Below are positions 23,345-33,966 of a stretch of DNA of 64,000 bases, in pieces. This DNA comes from Apiotrichum sp. Y4204 (taxonomy: Eukaryota; Basidiomycota; Tremellomycetes; Trichosporonales; Trichosporonaceae), in assembly GCA_025531455.1 (NCBI GenBank), contig JAMYHL010000107.1, positions 1-64,000 of the forward strand, given 5' to 3'. A program made the position numbers and the translations under genes. A model generated the notes under the pieces. The model made no database searches. It saw nothing but the letters and a program-made list of their open reading frames with translations, and was not told the DNA's origin. Numbering within the stretch: the first letter of the stretch is position 1; each line of letters begins with the position of its first letter.

Positions 23345-25477
23345 TTAGCGCTGTGCCCGCGGGTCGCGCGGGTCGCGTTGGCGCTGAGGCTGCGGCTGCT
23401 GCTCCCATGATGTGCGTGGAAGCCACTCGGACGCGCTCATATGCCGGCGCAGCTCCTCCGGTGGTGAGCCGACCATCTTGCTGATAAGGTACGGCAGCTT
23501 CTCGCCTGGAGAGGCACGGCGCAGAGCCTCAACGTACCGCGCCAGCTCGAGGTGCAGTGTCGGGTAGTAAGTCGTCGACGCCTTGCGCATAGTCTGAGGT
23601 TAGCTATGTTCACGACGCCTTCCAGCTACCCACAATAAGAATCCGGTCCAGGCCGGACATGAGGAGGTCGCTGTGCAGCTGGCGGGCCTTCTCTGGGCTC
23701 TCCTCTGCCATGTGTGAGACGAGTGCATTCAGCAGGCGGAAGTGCATCGTCTGCGTGTCAGCAATCGTATCACGGCCGGTAGAGGCGTTCTCGAGAGTTC
23801 ACTACCCACCACATAACCCATCGCCTCAAACTCGACTCCACCAGTGGCACCGCCTGGGGCCACGGGCTTCTCGACCAGCTTGTCATCCACCTCGTTTAGT
23901 GACCAGAGCATATTGGAGCCGTGACACATAATCCAGAAGTAGTCGCGGCATATGTCGCTGAGTTCCTGCACCCAGGCCTTGAACGGGCGCGGGCGGTGTG
24001 CAGCCGTGACGAACGAGTGGTAGTCCTTGGTCTTGTCCTCCTTGTCCTCAGGGAGCAGGAGAGAGCGGATATACTCCGTGACATTAATGGACGGCCCGCG
24101 CTGCATGTGATGGGCGCTGTGCCGCTGCGCGGCGGTCTGCGAAGGGAACAGCTCAAAGTGGAAAAGCCACAGCTCGATGATAATCTGCCGGCACGCAAGA
24201 TCACCCGGCTTCTTCTCGGAGAAGAGGAGCTCGGATAACCCAGTAAACGGCCGGGGGTGGTGTGCACGCAAAGCGGCCTTGCCAACCTGGTGGGTCAGCT
24301 TGGTATACGACAGACGTACCCACCTCAGTAGTAGTCAATGCCTTGACGCAACGAAGAAGCTCATAAAGCATCTTGTCGTCGTGCTGCTCCTCACTATTAC
24401 TGTCAGCTTCTACGCTAATTCAATCAAACTCACCGCCACTCAATATCAAGCAGATCCTGGATGCGGTCGAGAATGCGAGCATAGCCGCCGGCATCAAGGA
24501 AAGACCCGACCCAGGTAGTCACCTCGTGGCGGAGCAGCATGCGCAGCTTCTTTGCCCGGTTGACGTCCATGTTGAGGTCGGTACCCTTGTTGGTCTCGAG
24601 CCAGTGCACAAACACATCCGGCGTCTCCGGCGTACCAGGCCGCGAGCCGCGGGGCGACACGGGCGTGCTGCCAAACCGGACCGACTGGGGCGGGACTGCA
24701 ATGTGCATGGGGCCGTGGGACCCGCGGTGCGGGGTCGGAATATCAAGCGACTGTCCGCGGTGGTGTTGCCCAATCTTGGGTGGTGGTACTATCTCGAACT
24801 TCTCGCCCTTAACATTGTAGGTCACCTTGATGTCATCCTGCATCGACTGCGTGCTCTTCGTCTTGCGCAGGAGGGGCGTCGACAGGCGGTTCTTCAGCTT
24901 CTTGTTGTTGTTGCCATTGTTGGTGTTGGCCGCACCATTGGTGGCGCTCACAGGGGGAGCTAGACCAAGGGCGGCAAGTATGTTTGGGTTGGAGCTAAGC
25001 GAGCTGTCCAGGATGCTCATCTTGACGTCCTTGGAGACGGTGCAGAACTTAATGCGCACCGTCGACGGCACCTGGAGGCGCTCCTGGGCGAGTTAGCCTT
25101 CACACATTCTGATAACTCACAAGAAGATTCTCAAACCGGGCGTCGACACTGGTGCCTTCAACATTGTCGGCACCATACGACTCCTGGAGCGGCGTCTTGA
25201 TGCGGTAGTCGCGGCTGTCGCGGTCACGGCTTGCGCGGCGCTCGTAGAATGCAGAGTCGAGAGACGAGAGGCTGGGGTGGGAGGATGTGCTCGAGCTCAT
25301 GGACGGGCAGGCGGGAATGGGCGGGGGCGGCATGAGTGCCGAGTCAGCCATCTGGGGCGAAGTAACGGGCGAACGGGCTATGGCGCGAGTTATGGCGGCA
25401 GCACCGGCGCGGACGGGGACACCAGGGGGTACGGTGGGCGGCGGCGGGGCACGCCTCATGGGTCTCGCCTGCGACAT
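23345..25477 (-). CDS. formin-type GBD/FH3 protein lacking FH1 and FH2
   Basis: The N-terminus is Pro-rich and disordered (MSQARPMRRAPPPP). A formin GTPase-binding domain follows (ERLQVPSTVRIKFCTV... with the tail LDIEWRNSEEQHDDKMLYELLRCVKALTTTEVGKAAL typical of Drf_GBD), then an armadillo FH3 region. In full-length formins these parts bind Rho GTPases and mediate autoinhibition. Junctions verified in frame: donors at LL|, EWR|, TTE| with acceptors ending CCCAG, GACAG and CACCAG. The C-terminus is Gln/Arg-rich (QPQPQRQRDPRDPRAQR) and ends without the actin-nucleating FH2. Downstream DNA to bL34m holds no FH2 on this strand. It could be a stand-alone GBD/FH3 regulator or a truncated formin. 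I know of formins with this N-terminus but cannot name this stand-alone form. Confidence 0.75.
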
Positions 25478-25903
25478 GGTGTGTTGCGTGGATAGCGTGG
25501 ATGTGACAAGATGAAAGGTAGTGAGAGAGTAGAGGGGAGAGAGAGACTGTGAGGTGGATGTAGAAAAACAACAGACGTCCCAAAGAGGTGTAATGTTTGT
25601 GTCCTGTCTGTTGTGTTGTGTTGTTCCTGTTCAGGCGGGGCGGACGGGACTGAGGACGGACGACGGACACGCACAGGATGGGAATGGGAAAAACACAAAA
25701 CAAATCACAAAGTCAAAGTCAGCCGCGTCCGGGGTGCCACACTTGGTCCTAATCCCGAAACTCCGAAACCGGGGGCTGGCTCCCAGCCGCCGCCACTCAC
25801 GATGTGCACATGAGAGTTGTCTGAAAGTCGAGAGCTCGCGATCACGAGTTGCATGCATCATCAGCCGTTGTTGTTGTCCCATTCCACCACCAATCACAGC
25901 ACC
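25478..25903. other. bidirectional promoter region
   Basis: Shared upstream DNA of the GBD/FH3 gene (-) and SF3A1 (+). The minus strand is CT-rich before 25477. No TATA box is evident. Confidence 0.45.
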
Positions 25904-28107
25904 ATGGCCCTCAACCTCCCAAAACCCGTGCACTCTTACGCGGGCGAGGACGAGCTGCGGCAAGTCAACGGGCGCGAAGGCGAGGGCGCCCCCGAGCTCG
26001 GCGACATGGGCGAGTACCAGCCGCCAAAGCATTCGGACAAGTTCAAGGTCGGCATGATCTACCCTGCGCCGGACGTGCGAAGTGAGTAACAGTTATGTCG
26101 CCATTGTATCATAGCTGACAGGACAGAAATTATCGACAAGACGGCGGCGGCGATTGTGCGCGCGCCGGCACTCGAGGAGAAGGTGCGCGAGCAGCAGAAG
26201 ACGGACCCGCGCTTCTCATTCTTTGACGACGAGGACCCGTACAACCAATACTACAAGTGGCGGCGGGCGGTGTGTGAGGAGGAGAAGGAGGCTGGCGTGC
26301 GTCCGTCAGTCGGTACGCCCGGCGGGTCCGCGACGCCCGTGCCAGTCCCGGCGGCGGAGAAAGTGGACCCGGAGCTGGTGGGGTACGAGCCCAAGTCGTG
26401 GGACTTCAAAGTCGATCTTCCGGGTGTGACTGCTGGCGACCTCGATATTCTGCGGTTGACGGCGCTGTTCCACGCGCGCCGCGGACGTTCCTTCCTCTCC
26501 GCTCTATCCGTCCGCGAAGGCCGTAACTACCAGTTCGACTTTTTGCGACCGACACACTCGCTGTACGGGTACTACAACCGCATGGTCGAGTCGTACCAGA
26601 AAGTGATGCAGCCGCCGCCTGGGCTGGTTGACGAACTGGTCAAGACGGACGCGGACCCGGATGCCAAGTGGAAGACGCTCGAGGAGGCACGGAAGCGCGC
26701 GCGGTGGGAGGCATCCAAGCGGAAGCGGGAGGACGAAAAGGCTAAGGAGCGCGACGAGGAGGCCAAGGTGTTCGCCACGATCGACTGGCAGGACTTTGTG
26801 ACTGTGGAGACGATCGAGTTTACGCAGGCCGACATGGACCTTGCGCTCCCTCCACCGACTTCGATCGACAAGCTGCGCCAGATGAGCATGGCCGAGCGGC
26901 GCATGGCGGCCATGATCATGGAGGAGCCGGTGAACGCTGGAGAGGAGGACATTGTGGAGGAAGTCGAGATGGAGGAGGACGACGAGGAAGACGAGGAGGC
27001 GCGCACGCAACGTATCAAGGAGGAGAAGGAGCAGGCACGCGCGCGCGAGGTGCAGCGCGCAGCATTGGAGAAGAAGGGTCTACGTATCAAGAAGGACCAC
27101 GTGTCGAAGGGTGAGTGCTGCTGCATCTTTTTGTTGTTGAGCCGCGCTAACACTCAGGCATCCAGCGCGGTGGACCCGCAGCAATGGCCAAGTGCCCGAA
27201 CTGTGGACAGTTGATCCCCGAGAACGAGCTATCGGAGCATATCCGTATCGAACTGCTGGACCCGCGGTGGAAGGAGCAGCGGCGCGACATCGAGCAGCGC
27301 CGGCAGCAGCAGGCGCAGCTGCAAATCGGCGCGGACATCTCCACATCGCTGCGCAATCTCGCTGCGGCGCGTACCGATCTGTTCGGCGACGAGGAGGACG
27401 AGGCGACGCGCAAGCGCCGCGAGGAGGAGGCCGCCAAGAAGCGCAAGGAGCGCGAGAAGATTATCTGGGACGGACACACCAACTCGGCCGCAAAGGTCGA
27501 GTCGACGTTCCAGTCCCGCTACTCGGCCGAGGACAATGCGCGCCGCCTCCGCGAGGCGCAGGGCATCACGGACACACCGGTGAACACTGTCGGTCCGCAG
27601 ATGGGCCCAGGTATCCAGGCCCAGAAGGCTGCGCCGGCACCGACGCCGCTGCCGCCCGCGCAGATCGGCCAGACGATATCGGCGCAGCCGACGCGCGGCG
27701 CCGCTGCCGGAACACGGTCCTCGCGGCGGCGGGCGGAGGACGACGGCGCCGCAGCGCCAGCAGCGAAGCGGCAGCGCGTGGACAAGCTCCCGGACGGCCA
27801 GCTGTATTCCGAGATCGACTGGATGAGCTTGCACCCCGCCCCGATCGCTGTTGCCATCCAGCTGCCCGACATGCCCGAAAAGCCAGAGTGGAAGCTCAAC
27901 GGGTCGGTCGTCACACTCCGCGACGTGCCTGTCAACATGACGTTTGGCGCGCTGCGCGAGCGCATCAAGCGCGCAGTCGATGCCGACCTCCCGGTCTCAA
28001 GGCTAAGGCTTGACTATAATGCCAAGGTCATGAACAACTCGGCGAGCCTTGCGAGCGTCAACCTCGGCGAGGGGGACATGCTCGTCATGAGCGTCAGGAA
28101 GAAGTAG
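25904..28107 (+). CDS. sf3a1: splicing factor 3A subunit 1 (SF3A1 / Prp21)
   Basis: U2 snRNP component needed for branch-site recognition and prespliceosome assembly; nuclear. Exons 25904-26081, 26127-27110 and 27158-28107 give 703 residues. In order: SURP1 (GMIYPAPDVRKIIDKTAAAIVR...), SURP2 (FLSALSVREGRNYQFDFLRPTHSLYGYYNRMVESY), the PRP21-like charged region (IDWQDFVTVETIEF), a KCPNCGQLIPENELSEHIRIELLDPRW block (ITGE-like in human, here with a CxxC pair), and a C-terminal ubiquitin-like fold (LNGSVVTLRDVPVN ... GDMLVMSVRKK). The acceptor at 26126 is chosen because it restores VRKIIDK. The final RKK tail matches the RNA-binding tail of the human protein. Confidence 0.95.
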
Positions 28108-28219
28108 TGTATTTATAGATAGAGTGATGCAGCACTGCATTGTACAGGAAGGGGCGATACGGGCACAACCAAGATGATGACTTGCATTCCGCATGTTGTC
28201 TACATTTCTTTTCTCGCCC

Positions 28220-29938
28220 TTAGGTGTGGCCGATGATCTCGCGGGGGGTGTACGGCTCATCGATGTACTTCTTCTCCTCGGGCGAGAGCTCGATATGGAT
28301 GGCGTCTGTAATCAGCACCCACACTGTGCAATCTTCACTCACCAATAAGCTCATCGAGCGCCGCGAGACGCGTAGTCCCCACAATCGGCGCGGTAACCGC
28401 CGGATTGGCGAGGCACCACGCGAGCGCGACCTGCGCCATGCTGATCCCGCGCTTCTTGGCGACTTCCTCGATGCGCTGGTTGATGGCGATGCGTGCGTCG
28501 TCGGCCACGAGCTCGGGGTTGCGGTTACGGAACATTGCGTCCGACTCTTGGCGGGCGGACGAGACGTCGTGCGGGCGCGTGAGGAAGCCGCGCGAGAGGG
28601 GCGACCACGGGATCATCCCTGTTCCGAAGAGCTGCGAGTTAGTGAAGGCGAGAATGGTATGGTGTTGTGCAGTGTTTTGGCTCACTTTCAACGTCGGCAC
28701 CATCTCGCGCTCCTCCTCGCGGTACGCCGCATTGTAGAAGTTTTGCATCGAAATGAACGGCGTGAGGCGGTTCGTGATCGCGTAGTCTGCCGTTAGGATC
28801 CGTGGAGCATGGGACAAAGGGGAGGAGGGGGCGAGAAGGGGGAGAAGCGTCGTTGCTCATGTAAACGCGCCTAAGCCGCGCGATCGCTCCAGGTACACTC
28901 GAACACTCACTCTGCATCTGGTGGAACTGGTACGCGTGGCACGAGCTCATGCCGATGTAGCGCACCATGCCGGTCTGGACGACGTCGTGGAGCGCCTGCA
29001 TCGTCTCCTCAATGGGTGTGTCATAGTCGAATCTGGTGTGAGCCCGGAAACAGCTTCGACACAAAGCACAGCGGTAACTCGGGACTCACCGGTGGCACTG
29101 CAGGACATCGATATACTCGAGCCCCAGACGCTCAAGCGAGGCCTTGACGCTCGCAAAGATATTCTTGCGGCTCAGGCCGTGCTGGTTCACATAGTCGACG
29201 CTCTCGCCCGCCACCTGTTTGCGCTTCTTGACGTCCTTGTGCAGCGGGAAGAAGACCTGCAAACTAAGCATCAGAATTCGGAGGGGCAGACAGCCTCACT
29301 GGCTATCTGCTTCGACTCACTTTGGTGAGGACGACGACGTTCTCGCGCGGCATGCCAATCTCTTTGAGCGCGCGCCCGAGCACGACCTCGGACGCGCCGT
29401 TAGAGTACATGTTCGCCGTGCTGCGATCAGCGCGGATCCTCGAAGCCCTCCCTCCCACGACTTGGGAATATGAAACGCGGGTTTGCATTGCATAACCATA
29501 CGCCAGGACTCGAGCTCATCCCGTATGCTCGCACTCACTCAAAGGTGTTGATACCCTTCTCGTACGCGTGGCGGATATGCTCGATTGACGTCTTCTCATC
29601 GAGGATCCACGACTCCCACTCCGGGTCGCCATACGCTGATGTCAGCAGGCTCGGGGATGACCGAGAGAAGCGAGTTAGTGTGAGAAATGAGAACAGGACG
29701 CCAAATCCTTGCCATTGATCCGACAATCTGGTGTTCTGCGCAAGTTCACACGCCCTCACATCCCCGTTTCCCAGCCTCACGCACACATGCAGCCCCTGCT
29801 GTCAGTAGTCGCATCCCTTCTCTACGCACAGGATAATCCGCGAGACCTTCAGGCCGGACTTGCCGAGGCGGACTGCTGTCAGCGCGGTTGATGGGGCGGC
29901 GTACCGTAGGTCATTCCCTCTTTGGACTCCGCTGACAT
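28220..29938 (-). CDS. aldo-keto reductase (Kv-beta / YajO-like) with 11-nt microexon
   Basis: NADPH-dependent reductase of the AKR superfamily, similar to fungal aryl-alcohol/Kv-beta-like members; cytosolic. The TIM barrel can be followed from [15 protein letters not shown] through [10 protein letters not shown] (catalytic Asp and Tyr), VVLTK (Lys), DVLQCHR (His), the phosphate-binding [11 protein letters not shown] and the NADP-binding IVGTTRL to the tail [10 protein letters not shown]. About eight exons. Exon 1 (29905-29938) is 11 codons plus 1 nt, and exon 2 ends at 29830. Joining exon 2 directly to the exon starting at 29635 breaks the frame. An 11-nt exon at 29785-29795 with proper AG and GTGCGT borders restores the family motif IILGCMSYGDPEW exactly. 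Physiological substrate unknown. Confidence 0.9.
29785..29795 (-). other. 11-nt microexon of the aldo-keto reductase
   Basis: The minus-strand sequence is GGGCTGCATGT, preceded by CAG and followed by GTGCGTGAGG. It supplies the Gly-Cys-Met of the conserved ILGCMSYG strand and joins phase 2 to phase 1. No other splice choice that I tried gives both an open frame and the family motif. Confidence 0.8.
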
Positions 29939-30253
29939 GTTGGATTAGATCAAGTTGTGCTAGGTTAGAGAAGAGAGCAAATGAGCAGAAGAACGATGGG
30001 AAAGTCAGTTCTGGGTGTCTGACTCGGTTGGCTTCTATAATCGCGAGTCATGACCGACTCTTCCGTATCGTGCATCTTGGTATAGCCGGATCACCCTCCA
30101 CTGGTTACCCCGCATTCCTCACCCCCGCCCCCACTCGCCTCCACATGCCTCCACTCTAATGGTCCACTTTAGCTGTGTGCTTGATAACATCTGATGGCTA
30201 TGTACATACTTGCAGAGGAGCAGGCGCATGCGATGTGTATGAGCATGCAGTAT
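29939..30253. other. intergenic, between reductase start and SPO11 stop
   Basis: A 315-nt non-coding gap that should hold the reductase promoter and the SPO11 3' end. Nothing specific is seen. Confidence 0.4.
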
Positions 30254-32692
30254 CTAGCCCCTGATACGGTCGACGATGTACTCCACCAGCCTGTTCGCGT
30301 ACGGGATACTGGTTGCCTCAACCTGCGTGCCTCCCAAGATGTTCTCCAGCTCGTCACTGGAGCCCGCGCCACAGAGGATCTGGATCTCTGCCTTGCGGTG
30401 GAGGTGAACCATGTGTGCCAGCTCCCGCCTGCCTGTCAGATTTATAAGCATTTTACGACGCACCTCCACTCAGAAGGCATGTTGGGGCGGCTTGTGCACA
30501 TCTTGATGGCCTGCTAGGTCAGAAGTGACACGACATTGGCGACCTACCAGTTGAATATCTCTCGTCGCAAGAGGAAGAAGGTCGTCGTAGCTCCCAAGAC
30601 TGCAATCAGCATAGTCTGAAGAAGTACCGTACCTCGTCATATCTGTCGCCTTGACACCGATCCACTCGAGGCGGTCACCGAGAGGCAGTCCGCGATAGTC
30701 GTCAGAGTGCCGGTTTGCCTTGGAGCCAAAGGTGTAGACGGAGAGAATGTCGATGCCATGCGGATCTGCATCCACAAGGGCGTATATACGCGCGTTGGGG
30801 AAAGTGTCGGCGATACGTCTGAGCAGCTGTTGTGTCGAGAGATCGGGATAGCCTTTGCCCTGTCGGGATGAGCTTGCGAAATCGATCTGCTAAGCTTACT
30901 GTAAGAACCGCTCCGGGTCCAAGCCGCTCATCGTCGAGAAGGCAAGCCCCGCAAAGGGTTTGCATAACAGCCTGAAAGTTGTCAGCATGAAGAAGTTCGC
31001 CAAACTAGCTACTCACATCCTTCTCTACAACCAATACCCATTCCAAACCCTCGGGGGCATCGATACTTGCGATCCGCTCCTCCGGTGGAATGAGGGCAGC
31101 CTGGTGGGTTGGTGATCTAAACGCCGACTGACAATACCCACATAAGTTGATGACAGTGGTAGTTCTTCTCCTGTCGACAAGGTCACTCGGAGGGTATTCG
31201 ACGCGATGAGTCCCTTGGAGGTGGCGCACTACGGTCATTTTCTGCCGGTACAAGAAACTCACCACGCAAAAGTCTTGGCGTTTCAGATCGGCAGTGGACA
31301 CGAGGTCGTCGATGATCTGAATAAAGATGAGTTGCACGTGTGCTTAGTTCGGGTAACCTTTTCCCATACCTTGTCAACTGTGCGTTGGTTGCCGAACAGC
31401 TCCTTTTTGCGATAATAGATGTCACTGCAAAGTCAGCTTCAGCTAGAACGGTCGACCTAGCTAACCGCTTTGTGACCAAACCCTCGCACAGAATGCGCTC
31501 ATACAGAACCGAAGCGACAAACAGGATACGAGCTGGAGTAAGAAGGTTTCGCAAAAAAGGAGACTTGCTCATCTGGACTAGAACAGCCACGCCGCCAGTT
31601 CGCGAGTCACTGGGATACACCAGCCTTTGAATATTCCTGGACTGTCAGCTCTTTTACAAGTACTATTAGCTGTACCCAGAGCTCCTGTTGAGAAGAGCGA
31701 TCGTGATACCAAATTCCTGCTCGCCCTCCGAAGATGAGGACTGGCTACCCAAACTTGGTGTCCGCTTGCGTGCCGTGGAGCCGTGCCGACCTGGCTCAAG
31801 CATTTTGACGGAGTGTGTGAGCTGGGAGAGGAAGGTGGTTACAATGTCTTCGAGAAATCGAAGAGCTTTTTGTCTATGCTATCAGTTTAGTTTTTGTGGA
31901 ACTCTCACTTTCGAGTAGTTTGAGGATCTTCATGGCTCTCCGCACTGTCAATCGTCAGATGGGGCGAAAAGATTTGGAGTATCTAACGTACAAGGTTACC
32001 ACCGCGCTTTCTACCATCCTTTGGGTTTCGATGCGAGCTATTTCGGTGGGTTCTGCTGAGGGCCGAGTTGTCTCGGCGAGAGGTTTAAGCGGAGCTACGT
32101 GAGGTTCTGCGTGCACCTCGGGTTCCGGAGAAGGTGGACGGGGAGTTACCATGGCAGCATGGTCCTCCATCATCTTGCGGTGACGTTCCATCAGTTTGCG
32201 GAGCGTATCGTTATCGCTAGAGAAGTCGAGGGTCTTAGTAGGTGTCGCTGTTTGCGACTCTCGCTGGGCTTCAACAATGCCATTCTTGATGGGAGAAGGA
32301 CTGCCAGTAGGGCTCGATGGAGGTGTAAGGAGAGGGGTGATGATATGCTGGGATGAGATGGCTGAAGGAGTGTTGCCTTGAGTGCTTAGTTGTGAATTGC
32401 CGCTTGGAGAGCTACTGCGTGGTGGAGTAGAGGGAAGCCGAACTTCAGTGCTGGACAATTCATCGGTCCCGGGTTCCGGCGTAATGTCCATGTCTACATC
32501 CTGCGGAATTTGGTTAATGAGATTGCGAGGGAGCGGAATAGGGGATTGAGGGGTGGTTTCATTCTGGGAAGATTTCTCTGAATCACATAGAGGCCGAGGG
32601 CCCTGGAGGAAGAGATCTTGGGATGAAGTGGCCTCGACGAGATCGTCGGGTAGTTGAGGAACATCAGCGGTGAGGGATGGTTGAGATGTCAT
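30254..32692 (-). CDS. spo11: meiotic DNA double-strand-break transesterase SPO11 (Rec12)
   Basis: Topoisomerase VI A-like protein that makes meiotic DSBs through a tyrosyl-DNA link; nuclear. Many small exons. The catalytic Tyr lies in VTKRDIYYRKKELFGNQ, where an intron (GTTAGC...TTGCAG, around 31430-31470) splits the Arg codon. The Toprim part has WVLVVEKDAVMQTL (metal-binding Glu; intron 30964-31014 removed), GKGYPDLSTQQLLRR and ALVDADPHGIDIL (DxD). The end is IPYANRLVEYIVDRIRG. Ahead of the core lies a disordered Ser/Pro/Thr-rich region of roughly 230 residues, from the ATG at 32692 (MTSQPSLTADV). The frame is open further upstream to 32914, but that part looks like leader. Base and codon use are visibly less GC-rich than in the neighbours. 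All catalytic residues that I can see are intact. Confidence 0.88.
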
Positions 32693-33169
32693 TGAATGGA
32701 GATAGTCTTTGGGTGAGTGGGTAATGGTCAGTTGAAAGTGGGATAAGTAACTAGGTTGTTGAGGATGACGGTAACAAACGAGATGAGAGTGATGATGAGG
32801 AAGAAAGAAGAAAGAGTGGGATAGAGATCGAGGATATATGTCTTCAACCCAAGAGACGGAGGAAGGCAGCGATGAGAGTACTGTAAGTAAGTGCTGCCAC
32901 CATGGGATTACCATAGAGCATTGTTGCCCCTGTGAGAAGAAGACAAAGTAAACAGTGACTAACTATACGACGCCTTCCTCCTCGGAACTCCTCGTCACTC
33001 GAACAGCTAGGAGTGCAGAGCATACGGGCACAGCTTTGTACTGGCTCCCTTTCCTTCTTCCCCTCTTCTCATCTCTCCCAGTCTTTGAAACGAGGCCCAC
33101 GTCGATATGTGGATCAACACGCCCCTAGGAAATCCCGCACGTCAACCCCGAGGCAAGGTTATGCCGATC

Positions 33170-33206
33170 ATCGCTGATCCGTAGACCTGCGAGTTCGATC
33201 AGCGAT
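33170..33206. repeat. 10-bp inverted repeat upstream of SPO11
   Basis: ATCGCTGATC (33170-33179) and GATCAGCGAT (33197-33206) are exact reverse complements, with a 17-nt loop. A further GATCAGC copy overlaps the right arm. Confidence 0.6.
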
Positions 33207-33237
33207 CAGCGCAATACGCGTCGCATGCGAAGCAGCT

Positions 33238-33251
33238 CCGCGGATCCGCGG
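33238..33251. promoter_or_regulatory. 14-bp palindrome CCGCGGATCCGCGG
   Basis: Perfect two-fold palindrome containing CGG/CCG triplets, the half-sites typical of fungal Zn2Cys6 factors. It sits in the divergent SPO11/aminotransferase promoter. The regulatory role is inferred only. Confidence 0.4.
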
Positions 33252-33530
33252 TCCGTGTAATATTAGAATCTTTGATGATTTTCGAGGTCTTATCGTCAAG
33301 CTGCAGAGGCTTGTCGCAGAGGAGGTGAGTAACGATATCGAGGGAGAATGGGCAGAGTTGCGGTGAGAAAAGGTGTTACCTCTTCACTGGGGTCAAGTCT
33401 GGTGCTCTAGCCAACTTGAAATGGCCAACCTCCACCTCACCTCGCCTGTTGCTTGTCGCATATCACCGGCTCTCGGATATAGGCGCCCGGGTGTGTCACG
33501 GTGTTCTGGCCCTCGGTAGCCGCCGAGTGG

Positions 33531-33557
33531 CGCAGGTCGCGCAGGTCGCGCAGGTCC
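33531..33557. repeat. CGCAGGTCG tandem repeat
   Basis: Three copies of a 9-nt unit in tandem in non-coding DNA. Confidence 0.6.
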
Positions 33558-33966
33558 GGGCACTCCGCACAGCCCAGCCACTGAGGGTCACGGAATGGAA
33601 TGGCGACATTGATTGGAATCGGCTACTTGGCAATTCCTAACAAACAGGCACACACAGTATCCATATGGGGTCCCCAGAGTTTCCTAATACCCTGCACCAG
33701 TTACTAATCCGCGTTGATTAGGATTTTTCCTTGATCTCGGCCGTGTCCGCCCGTCCGGCTGTGCAATGACTGAATCCTGATTTCAGAAGCCTGGATCGAG
33801 TAATCGAGTCGCGAGCGCCTCGGCAAGAGAAAAAGACTGGGTGGACGACGACTGCTCCTCATTGCTGACATTCTCCACCTCGTACAATCCCCTCGTCCTT
33901 TCTCTCTCTCTTCCTCTTCCTCTTCTCGCAACCGTGCTCCCCTCACGTCCGTCGGACAGATAATAT

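Larger units (their letters stand above)
32693..33966. other. divergent SPO11 / aminotransferase promoter region with palindromes
   Basis: 1.27 kb without a supported gene. It holds a 10-bp inverted repeat (33170-33206), a 14-bp perfect palindrome (33238-33251) and a 9-nt tandem repeat (33531-33557). A strong pyrimidine tract at 33895-33925 leads into the ATG at 33967. Confidence 0.5.

Noticed and set aside
32693..32914. N-terminal extension of SPO11 upstream of 32692
   Set aside because: Open but His/Tyr/Phe-rich leader-like sequence; the ATG at 32692 begins a coherent disordered region.
33160..33215. GAGTTCGATC resembling a tRNA B box
   Set aside because: No A box upstream and no acceptor stem; the sequence is better explained as the inverted repeat.
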